A DNA stretch of 39,678 nt, from positions 1 through 39,678 of the forward strand of contig CAVCXB010000012.1 of the NCBI GenBank assembly GCA_963605535.1, in the 5' to 3' direction. Below, piece after piece: positions 33,638 through 39,678 of this stretch (positions within the stretch are counted from its first letter, which is position 1; each line of letters begins with the position of its first letter). The notes beneath the pieces were generated by a model. It was given only the letters and a program-made list of their open reading frames with translations, made no database searches and was not told the DNA's origin. This DNA is from Anthropogastromicrobium chipingensis_A (lineage in GTDB: Bacteria; Bacillota; Clostridia; Lachnospirales; Lachnospiraceae). The position numbers and the translations under genes are program-made.

Positions 33638-34354
33638 ATGCCAACACCACATAATAATGCACAAAAAGGTCAGATTGCAAAGACCGTTTTAATGCCGGGC
33701 GATCCGCTTCGCGCAAAATTTATCGCTGAAACATTTCTTCAGGATGCCGTACTTGTAAATGAAGTGCGCGGTATGCTTGCCTACACTGGAACCTACAATG
33801 GAAAGCCGGTTACTGTTATGGGCGGCGGAATGGGTATGCCGAGCATCGGTATCTACTCCTATGAATTATTTAAAGAGTACGATGTAGATCGTATTATCCG
33901 TATCGGAAGTGCCGGAAGTTACAGCCCGGACGCAAAGATTTACGACGTTGTTCTTGCTACTTCTGCAGTCAGCGAGTCCACCTATGCAAAGGTTCAGTCC
34001 GGTTATGACAAAGACGAGACCTATCCGTCTGAAGCACTCAATGACTCCCTGCGCGCTACTGCAAAGCGCCTTGGCATCAAGATGATCGAGGGTGCCATCC
34101 ATTCCAGCGACGTATTCTATCGTCAGCCCTCTGACGCAAAGCCAACCTACTGGGAGAAACTTCGTGATGAGCGCGGTTGTCTGGCTGTTGAGATGGAAAG
34201 CTTTGCACTGTTTGCAAATGCTGCCGTACTTGGCAAGGAGGCTGCCTGCCTGCTTACCATTTCTGACAGCTTTGTAAGCCCGGAGATCACCACCGCTGAG
34301 GAGCGCCAGACCTGCTTCACCAATATGATGAAGATTGCGTTAGAGAACTTATAA
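33638..34354 (+). CDS. deoD: Purine-nucleoside phosphorylase DeoD
   Basis: The enzyme splits purine (deoxy)nucleosides with phosphate into base and (deoxy)ribose 1-phosphate for salvage. The 238 residues match the hexameric DeoD type: MPTPHNNAQKGQIAKTVLMP, PGDPLRAKFIAE for phosphate binding, GGGMGMPSIGIYSYEL, RIGSAGSYSPDAK and the substrate-binding VEMESFALFANAA with LTISDSF containing the catalytic Asp. Length is standard. It has its own promoter and no other salvage genes next to it. Only a weak AT-rich hairpin follows the stop codon. Confidence 0.95.
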   Translation: MPTPHNNAQKGQIAKTVLMPGDPLRAKFIAETFLQDAVLVNEVRGMLAYTGTYNGKPVTVMGGGMGMPSIGIYSYELFKEYDVDRIIRIGSAGSYSPDAKIYDVVLATSAVSESTYAKVQSGYDKDETYPSEALNDSLRATAKRLGIKMIEGAIHSSDVFYRQPSDAKPTYWEKLRDERGCLAVEMESFALFANAAVLGKEAACLLTISDSFVSPEITTAEERQTCFTNMMKIALENL

Positions 34355-34437
34355 GATTGTATTAGAAAATCTGTAATTTAGCGATTTTTAAAACAAAAGT
34401 GTAGCTCTGAATCAATCGTTACGTATTTTTCAAAAAT

Positions 34438-34974
34438 TTATCTGCACATCCAACCGGCCAGAAGCACACTTGCCGCGATTCCTACTGCTGTCGACAGCAG
34501 GGCTCCGGCGAGTGTCCATCTGGTCTTTGTTATTTTCACGGACAAAAAATACACGGACATCGTGTAAAAACACGTCTCCGTACAGCTCATTAAAATGGAC
34601 GCGAGTAGTCCGATATAGGAATCCGTCCCGTACTGCTCAAACAATTCGAGTACGAGTCCCGTCGCCGCGGATGCAGAAAAAAGACGCACAAATATGACTG
34701 GCACAACCGGAGCCGGAATGCCAAGCACTGCCATTGGACGAGAAAGACTCATAGAAAGTACATCCAAAAATCCACTTGCACGAAGCACACGCACACCAAT
34801 CATCAAACCCACAAGCGTGGGGGCGATCTGTAAGGCGGTCTTTAAGCCTTCTTTTGCACCTTCTGTAAACGCGTCATACACTGGTACCTTTCGATACAGC
34901 CCAATAACAATCACCAAAAGAAACAATATTGGTATACTAAGCTGCGAAAATGATGCCACAATTGCCATAGGCAC
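34438..34974 (-). CDS. spmB: Spore maturation protein B (nucleoside recognition domain)
   Basis: The 178 residues form an integral membrane protein with a Gate/nucleoside-recognition domain: LFLLVIVIGLYRKVPVYDAF, EGAKEGLKTALQIAPTLVGL, PMAVLGIPAPVVPVIFVRLF and SCTETCFYTMSVYF, all typical of SpmB. SpmA and SpmB are needed for spore core dehydration and heat resistance in Bacillus and Clostridium. Usually spmA lies directly upstream; here no spmA is seen in the window. The start is uncertain: a GTG at 34974 (MPMAIVASFS) or the ATG at 34968, which has GAGGTG rather close to it. Confidence 0.88.
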   Translation of the reverse strand: MPMAIVASFSQLSIPILFLLVIVIGLYRKVPVYDAFTEGAKEGLKTALQIAPTLVGLMIGVRVLRASGFLDVLSMSLSRPMAVLGIPAPVVPVIFVRLFSASAATGLVLELFEQYGTDSYIGLLASILMSCTETCFYTMSVYFLSVKITKTRWTLAGALLSTAVGIAASVLLAGWMCR

Positions 34975-35079
34975 CTCATATCTGTCTGTTACCGATATTG
35001 TATTCTTCTACTATATTTTTATGATATTTCAACTCACAGTTGGTATTTCACGAAGTCTGACATATCGAAAATAGTTCTA

Positions 35080-35370
35080 TTAAATATCGTATTCCTCATA
35101 ACAATTCGCCAATACTTCGCAATCACAATAGCCGCCATCGTCTTCTATTTCTTGTCTGACTTGATCATATCTCTCTTCGTCCTCAATATTATCTATTATC
35201 CACTGCTCTGTATTTTTTAACGTGTGATCGCACTCTGCTTCTTCTAATGCTTCCTCCAAATATTCAAACAGTGCTTCTACCTCTTCCTTTTCTAAACAGT
35301 AGCTTTTTTTCTCTTTTTGTCTCCATGCACGAAGCGCTTCCTTTTTTTGATTTTTTGTCATTTCGCCCAT
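35080..35370 (-). CDS. DUF2695-domain protein
   Basis: The 96-residue acidic protein contains the DUF2695 pattern: EVEALFEYLEEALEEAECDH, TLKNTEQWI, and the closing GGYCDCEVLANCYEE with its CDC cysteines. The N-terminus is basic (KNQKKEALRAWRQKEKK). GGAGG lies about 10 bases before the ATG at 35370. No function is known for the family; small cytosolic proteins of this sort often occur near immunity or mobile genes. It begins an AT-rich stretch of small genes reaching to about 37110. Confidence 0.75.
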   Translation of the reverse strand: MGEMTKNQKKEALRAWRQKEKKSYCLEKEEVEALFEYLEEALEEAECDHTLKNTEQWIIDNIEDEERYDQVRQEIEDDGGYCDCEVLANCYEEYDI

Positions 35371-35447
35371 GATTTTTAAACCTCCATCGTGATTATTTTG
35401 CCCTTATCATATCACACATATTTTGAAAAACAATATTTATTTTACTC

Positions 35448-36008
35448 TCAAGAAAAACATGTCAGTGAAGCACCATCCATTCCCTGAATGAAATATATCA
35501 CTTTATTTATTCCGTTTTCATTGCACACCAGATTAACAATATTCGCAATCGCATCATAATTTTCTTCAAGTTTGAGCAGTAACTCCATTAGTTCATCTGT
35601 TTGCTCAAATTCTCCAATCAACAAAAAGGAAGACCTGCTTACATCTTTCAAATAATTAAGTGCTTGCTTTACGCTTTCCTGCACTATTCTTGCTTTTCCA
35701 ATCTGTATCAGATATGCTCTTTCTTCACAATCTTCTTCCATCTCTTCGGTTACAGCAAGCATATACTTTTTTCTTATGTTTTGCCACATATGACCCATAT
35801 ATTTTTTCTTGTAGACATAATCCAATGTATCTGCTGTCCATAGCTCAATCGGAAACCCTTCTGACAATTTTATAATTTCCTCTGCCACAAAATCTTTATT
35901 GATTTCCTCATCTTCGTCATATTCCAATATCTGTGCTTTAATGCCTTTCTTTATTTCTTTCAAGACAGTAAAATACTGCGTACAGTCATTAACTATTATC
36001 TTTCTCAT
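35448..36008 (-). CDS. Unknown helical protein
   Basis: The 186 residues are not recognised. The sequence is helical and acidic (LEYDEDEEINKDFVAEEI, VTEEMEEDCEERAYLIQIGK), with no signal peptide or membrane segment, and ends with GINKVIYFIQGMDGASLTCF. AAAGGAGAG just before the ATG at 36008 is a good ribosome binding site. Base composition is AT-rich compared with the housekeeping genes nearby, which fits acquired DNA. The DUF2695 gene lies 77 bases downstream on the same strand; the two could be co-transcribed. Confidence 0.6.
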   Translation of the reverse strand: MRKIIVNDCTQYFTVLKEIKKGIKAQILEYDEDEEINKDFVAEEIIKLSEGFPIELWTADTLDYVYKKKYMGHMWQNIRKKYMLAVTEEMEEDCEERAYLIQIGKARIVQESVKQALNYLKDVSRSSFLLIGEFEQTDELMELLLKLEENYDAIANIVNLVCNENGINKVIYFIQGMDGASLTCFS

Positions 36009-36121
36009 TTAACTCTCCTTTTTGTCAAAATAATTCCTTGATAAACAATTAAATGGATGGTGAATAAATCTCATACACCAAATATTATTACATGATATTG
36101 CCAATGTCAAATTTATTCTTT

Positions 36122-36165
36122 TGCAACTATTTCTAGTTGCATTTTCTTTTAACATTGTGTATACT
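36122..36165 (+). promoter_or_regulatory. Promoter with overlapping operator-like inverted repeat (hicB remnant)
   Basis: TTGCAT (36137-36142) and TATACT (36160-36165) are 17 bases apart. TGCAACT (36122-36128) and AGTTGCA (36135-36141) form perfect 7-base arms around ATTTCT, and the second arm covers the -35 hexamer. A protein bound there would block the promoter, as in autoregulated toxin-antitoxin operons. Confidence 0.6.
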
Positions 36166-36253
36166 ATAGCTCCACAAACCACATCCGCAAAAAAAAATTA
36201 AAAGCCTATCAAATCAAACAGCTGATAGCATTCTTGGAACAGGAGGAACTCAT

Positions 36254-36499
36254 ATGACTAACACCATCGAATATAAAGGATATGTTGGCAGCATTGAATT
36301 CTCAGAAGATGATGGTATTTTTTTTGGAAAAGTTATGGGAATTCGCTCTCTGATTTCTTATAAAGGAGAAAATGCGAAAGAATTTCTGGAAGATTTTCAC
36401 AATGCTATTGATGACTATCTGGCAGCTTGCAAAGTCGAAGGAAAAGCACCAGAAGAGTGCAACAACACTAGAGTTACTCCCAAACTTTCTTTTCCATAA
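36254..36499 (+). CDS. Truncated HicB-like antitoxin
   Basis: The 81 residues match the N-terminal partial RNase H-like fold of HicB antitoxins: IEYKGYVGSIEFSEDDGIFF, GKVMGIRSLISYKGENAKEF, DFHNAIDDYLAACKVEGKAP. Family members usually continue for 30-50 residues with a ribbon-helix-helix or HTH DNA-binding domain; here the protein stops at NTRVTPKLSFP. No HicA toxin gene flanks it. Nothing resembling the lost domain is seen in other frames up to 36540. AGGAGG lies 7 bases before the ATG. It may be a decayed remnant, a solitary regulator, or an antitoxin against a toxin encoded elsewhere. Confidence 0.75.
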   Translation: MTNTIEYKGYVGSIEFSEDDGIFFGKVMGIRSLISYKGENAKEFLEDFHNAIDDYLAACKVEGKAPEECNNTRVTPKLSFP

Positions 36500-36544
36500 A
36501 ATTTACTCCTCACCTTGTACTACTCAACTCAACACAAATCTATT

Positions 36545-37111
36545 TTAATTAATTTTCATTTGAGATTCTTTTAATGCGGTCAAATAGGAACTGCTATACG
36601 CAAGTGCTTCTTCTGGAGAAATTAACCACTTTTTCAAATCATCAAATTCACCGCCTCCATCTAAATAAATTCTTGGCAAGTTATGAAGTCCCATCAGAAT
36701 AAGCCACATTTGCTCTTTTCTCTTTCTTTTAGAAATCACTCTTTTTAATCCTTTCATCCTTTGATTTTCCAGAATGATTTTTTCGCCTTCTTCAATTAAC
36801 TCAAGCATTTTGAAATCAATTTCTGCATTTGCTTTTCCACAAAATTTCATTACATCAGAATCTCTTCTCTGAGGAAGATTTCCCACATAGACATTCGCGC
36901 TACTTAAATATAAAACGATCTCTTTTATCTCTCTAAATGGAATATCTCTGTCCAACTCAATTAACCGTATCAATTGTTTCATCACGGCAAAATCATTATG
37001 CAATTTTTCCTGCTCACAATTCTTCCATCTGCCTGATGTTTTAAAACCTTTTTCATGAACCATGAATTCATACAATAGCTCTCCACATATCGTTTCTTTG
37101 GAATTTCCCAT
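36545..37111 (-). CDS. Unknown protein
   Basis: I do not recognise this 188-residue protein. It is helical and rich in Lys, Glu and Leu, starts MGNSKETICGELLYEFMVHE, and has a basic patch (GLKRVISKRKRKEQMWLI) near residues 119-137, which could bind nucleic acid or membrane. There is no signal peptide. The composition is AT-rich, like the neighbours from 35080 onward. It is convergent with the hicB remnant and lies downstream of a terminator at 37169-37203, so it has its own promoter or none. Confidence 0.55.
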   Translation of the reverse strand: MGNSKETICGELLYEFMVHEKGFKTSGRWKNCEQEKLHNDFAVMKQLIRLIELDRDIPFREIKEIVLYLSSANVYVGNLPQRRDSDVMKFCGKANAEIDFKMLELIEEGEKIILENQRMKGLKRVISKRKRKEQMWLILMGLHNLPRIYLDGGGEFDDLKKWLISPEEALAYSSSYLTALKESQMKIN

Positions 37112-37168
37112 TTTGATACACCACCTTCTTATTTGACCTATAATTTATTCATCCCTGCATAATTAAAA

Positions 37169-37203
37169 AGGTACGCCAACAACTTCTCTCGGCGCACCTT
37201 TAT
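37169..37203. terminator. Intrinsic terminator, two-way
   Basis: AAGGTACGCC and GGCGCACCTT pair over 10 bases with one G-T or A-C position, around a loop of 13 bases. On the minus strand it is followed by TTTTT, on the plus strand by TATTTTTT. It would end minus-strand transcripts coming from the structured region or lipoprotein gene at its right. Confidence 0.7.
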
Positions 37204-37225
37204 TTTTTATAATTTTATTCTGCAA

Positions 37226-37440
37226 CACACATCTCAAAGCCTAGACTAGGTGGCTGAGGTGACTGTGCTTTACGAGGCGATCCCGTGTGGGAGCGGGCTT
37301 ACGCAACAAACCTTCGATGAAATAACGTAGAAGGCGCCGCGGGAACAAGGGGCGCCGACAAAGCCATCGCCGAAGCCCCTTCGTTAAACTTCCGGGGGGG
37401 GATCTTACATCTTACACCTTCACCATTCCCCTCCGGGGCG
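37226..37440. ncRNA. Candidate structured non-coding RNA
   Basis: This G+C-rich block sits in an AT-rich setting and has no convincing ORF. It is full of local inverted repeats. Written for the plus strand they are CCCG-loop-CGGG (37279-37294), CCTTC with GAAGG (37312-37335) and GGCGCC with GGCGCC (37335-37361). GGTG...GAGGTG (37250-37261) can pair with CACCTTCACC (37417-37426) to close the whole. A perfect TATAAT at 37208-37213 could start plus-strand transcription, although no -35 is seen; a clear minus-strand terminator at 37169-37203 favours the other direction. I considered 6S, tmRNA, SRP, RNase P and common riboswitches and recognised none. Confidence 0.45.
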
Positions 37441-37465
37441 CCATCATCATCCGCGATTTCGCCAA

Positions 37466-38113
37466 CTACTGGATTAACTCCTTATCAATGATCTGGAAAT
37501 TTGCTCTGTGAATATAAAGCGCCTTTCCATCAATCATGAGCTTTGTCATCTTCGGCAAATCCTCTGGAATCTCCCAGTAGACACTATCACCAGAAAATGC
37601 CATAATCGGATTTCCTAACTGCGATTTAATGACAACGACACGCGCTTTTCCGAACTGATTCTTATACTGATTCAGCTTCGCAGACAGCGATGTGATATCA
37701 AAAATCGTACTTGAACCTGTCTGAATGGTCTCTGTCGTAAAATCAACATCTGGTGTCAGTCCCTTTTGCACAAAGATACAGGTGTCGCCGCAGGACTCGA
37801 TCTCGTTTCCATCAATCGTAATCGTGATAACGGAGGCCAACTCATAGCCGGTGATGACTTTTCCATTCTCATCGTAGCTTGTCGTCTTGACTGGATTTCC
37901 TGCGATATCAATCTTCTTTCCGCTTGTCTCTAACACAAGATTTCCAAAGTTATCATACGTGTAGATCGTGTACTGATTTCCGATCAGGCTGCCCTTGATA
38001 TCGTTGATCGTGGATGCAAGCTTTGCGCACCCGCTAAAAACGAAAAGTGACAATGCTGCAACAGTTGCCAAGGCCGTCAGAAGCCATACCCTTTTCTTTT
38101 GTCTTTTATCCAT
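37466..38113 (-). CDS. Lipoprotein, DUF5052 family
   Basis: The 215 residues begin with a basic N-terminus and hydrophobic core ending in a lipobox (LFVFSGC, Cys at about 29), so the protein should be lipid-anchored on the outer face of the membrane. The rest matches DUF5052: IKGSLIGNQYTIYTYDNFGN, a Ca-like turn in SYDENGKVITGYEL, GLTPDVDF, and VVIKSQLGNPIMAFSGDSVY. The family's function is unknown. GAGGG lies 5 bases before the ATG at 38113. The hydrogenase gene lies upstream on the same strand, 87 bases away. Confidence 0.8.
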   Translation of the reverse strand: MDKRQKKRVWLLTALATVAALSLFVFSGCAKLASTINDIKGSLIGNQYTIYTYDNFGNLVLETSGKKIDIAGNPVKTTSYDENGKVITGYELASVITITIDGNEIESCGDTCIFVQKGLTPDVDFTTETIQTGSSTIFDITSLSAKLNQYKNQFGKARVVVIKSQLGNPIMAFSGDSVYWEIPEDLPKMTKLMIDGKALYIHRANFQIIDKELIQ

Positions 38114-38200
38114 ATGTCCCTCTTTCTTTGCAGTGTAAACACGTAGCTATGAATACACAACTATGCAAATCAAATTTCTTATTCCAACCTTTTCTTCCGA

Positions 38201-39678
38201 TTATTTCGGTTTCTTTTCCTGCTCCACTGCATCCGCTGCCTCTACTGCTGGTGCCTTTGCATCGCGCTCCTCCAAGAACTCAAGCATCTGCTTGTACTCG
38301 CTCTGCGTTGCCGATGGGAACGGTGCATTTTTCTTGTTCATCGCAACATTTGCCGCAGACTTCTTAATCGGCTGGATCGTTCCGGCACCGCCTACGCAGC
38401 CGCCCGGGCACGCCATACCTTCAAGCAGATAACCATTGTATTTTCCAGCTTTTGCCATCTGCATCATCTTACGACACTCATCGAGTCCCTGTGCGCAAAC
38501 CACGTTGACCTCACGGTCTGGATCGATCTGGTGAATTGCATTGACAACGGCATTTGCAACACCGCCCGCAACGGCAAAGTTTCTTCCATCGCCGCTGGCA
38601 TGATGAAGTGGATCTCCTGCCTGAATGTCATCAAATGAAACGCCCTTTGCCTCGAACATCCCCATAACTTCCTCGAAGGTAAGAACAAAATCGACATCGC
38701 TTCGCACGCTTCTTCGGCTCGCCTCAAGCTTCTTTGCCGCACACGGTCCGATAAAGGCCACCTTGCAGCCTGGATCCGCCTTCTTGATCATACGTCCGGT
38801 AAATACCATCGGTGTCAGCGCCATGGAGATACAATTGGCATACTTTGGAAACTCAGTCTTTGCCATAACAGACCAGGACGGACAACAAGAAGTTCCCATA
38901 AATGGAATCTTCTCCGGTACTTCATCAAGGAAATCCTTTGCCTCCTGAATCGTACAAAGATCGGCTCCAGCCGCAACCTCTACGACATCGGCAAAACCAA
39001 GTTCCTTCATGGCTGCACGGAAACGCTCCGGCGTCAGCTTCGGTCCAAACTGTCCGATAAATGCCGGTGCAACGGCCGCATATACTCTCGTACCGGCCTT
39101 CATTGCAAGGATGGTCTGGAATATCTGTCCCTTATCGGCAATCGCACCAAATGGGCAGTTTACAAGGCACATACCGCAGGATACGCACTTGTCATAATTG
39201 ATATCGGCTCTGCCGTACTCATCGCTGTGAATTGCATGCATACCGCAGGCCTTTGCACACGGACGCTCCATCTTAACGATTGCACCATACGGACAGGCAT
39301 CACGACAGCGTCCACAGTTGATACACTTCTCCGGATCAATCTTGGACTTTCCACCCTGCTTGACAACAACGGCGCCCTTCGGGCAGACCTCCTCACACGG
39401 ATGTGCGGTACAGCCCTGGCACATGTTGGTGACAACGGTCTGATTGTCCAGACACTTGTGACAGGCAAACTTGATGATGTTGATCAGCGGCGGCTCATAG
39501 TAGCGCTCTGTGATGGCACTCTCATTTACACCATCTGCTACCGGCGCATGCTCGGCAAGGGTACGGTTTGGCAGACCAATTGCAAGTCTTAAACGCTCAC
39601 CAACAATGGCCCGCTCCGTAAATACGCTCTCTCGAAAGCTGGCCAGTTCTCCTGGTACAATCTTATATGGAAGCTCCT
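38201..39678 (-). CDS. [FeFe] hydrogenase, group B type (partial, 5' end off the window)
   Basis: The open frame continues from the window edge at 39678 through 38201; an internal ATG at 39424 is not the start, since coding sequence upstream contains the conserved FACHKCLDNQTVVTN. The N-terminal part carries several 4Fe-4S ferredoxin clusters (CINCGRCRDACPYGAI, CVSCGMCLVNCPFGAI and earlier cysteines). The H-cluster motifs are present: TSCCPSW, IGPCAAKKLEA and EGMACPGGCVGGAG. It should reduce protons or oxidise hydrogen with ferredoxin as partner, in the cytosol. The C-terminus has an acidic, Ala-rich tail. No maturation genes (HydE, HydF, HydG) lie in the window. The stand-alone form fits group B hydrogenases of gut Clostridia. 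Confidence 0.88.
   Translation of the reverse strand, partial: ELPYKIVPGELASFRESVFTERAIVGERLRLAIGLPNRTLAEHAPVADGVNESAITERYYEPPLINIIKFACHKCLDNQTVVTNMCQGCTAHPCEEVCPKGAVVVKQGGKSKIDPEKCINCGRCRDACPYGAIVKMERPCAKACGMHAIHSDEYGRADINYDKCVSCGMCLVNCPFGAIADKGQIFQTILAMKAGTRVYAAVAPAFIGQFGPKLTPERFRAAMKELGFADVVEVAAGADLCTIQEAKDFLDEVPEKIPFMGTSCCPSWSVMAKTEFPKYANCISMALTPMVFTGRMIKKADPGCKVAFIGPCAAKKLEASRRSVRSDVDFVLTFEEVMGMFEAKGVSFDDIQAGDPLHHASGDGRNFAVAGGVANAVVNAIHQIDPDREVNVVCAQGLDECRKMMQMAKAGKYNGYLLEGMACPGGCVGGAGTIQPIKKSAANVAMNKKNAPFPSATQSEYKQMLEFLEERDAKAPAVEAADAVEQEKKPK

Noticed and set aside
34355..34437. Terminator between deoD and spmB
   Set aside because: AAAATC and GATTTT can pair, but the stem is short and entirely AT-rich, too weak to call.
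37226..37440. tmRNA, 6S, SRP RNA or RNase P RNA
   Set aside because: None of the conserved core sequences I know for these classes is visible on either strand.

Overview
The window looks like chromosomal DNA of a gut-type Clostridia species, most likely Lachnospiraceae. Pointers are a stand-alone [FeFe] hydrogenase, spore maturation gene spmB, tandem VanW-family secreted proteins, a DUF5052 lipoprotein, a GLUG/Ig-like surface protein with a PSTA-repeat tail, moderate G+C, and strong AGGAGG-type ribosome binding sites. No rRNA or tRNA gene and no CRISPR array was recognised.

Region 1 (1-8160) is an accessory island. Its left edge carries a sigma-70 region-4-like regulator (minus strand) behind a leader that looks like a transcription attenuator: a 19-codon leader ORF, alternative hairpins and an intrinsic terminator. 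Then follow a gene of unknown function (1036-1980) and a superfamily 1 helicase whose reading frame is broken by one base near 2540. A restriction-modification module comes next: small XRE regulator, Nudix hydrolase, probable TdeIII-family endonuclease and ASCH protein on the plus strand, convergent with a DNA cytosine-5 methyltransferase whose N-terminus carries an excisionase-like HTH. The island abuts the 3' end of rlmD, a site used by integrative elements in other Firmicutes.

Region 2 (8285-16052) is housekeeping: rlmD with a YhaM-like exoribonuclease (minus), mutS2 with an atypical OmpR-type response regulator (plus), then trmL and a PurM/AIR-synthase-like protein (minus). A long perfect palindrome separates the response regulator from trmL, and a related inverted copy lies at 21088-21150. 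Both sit between convergent genes and resemble REP-type elements acting as two-way terminators.

Region 3 (16079-28760) is rich in envelope functions: two VanW paralogues, a UDPGP-type nucleotidyltransferase, an unknown secreted protein, a gluconate 5-dehydrogenase-like SDR with a near-consensus promoter, a LytTR response regulator, a polyprenyl glycosylphosphotransferase, a membrane protein with a degenerate and an intact CpsD-like ATPase half, and maf.

Region 4 (28929-39678) holds a 1376-residue cell-surface protein, deoD, spmB, an AT-rich group of small genes (DUF2695, unknowns, a truncated solitary HicB), a G+C-rich non-coding segment that is a good candidate for a structured RNA (37226-37440), a DUF5052 lipoprotein and the 3' part of an [FeFe] hydrogenase running off the right edge.

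The strongest candidates for something undescribed are the two-gene unknown-plus-helicase unit, the attenuator leader in front of the sigma-like gene, and the structured RNA candidate. All family names come from reading motifs by eye; no database search was run.
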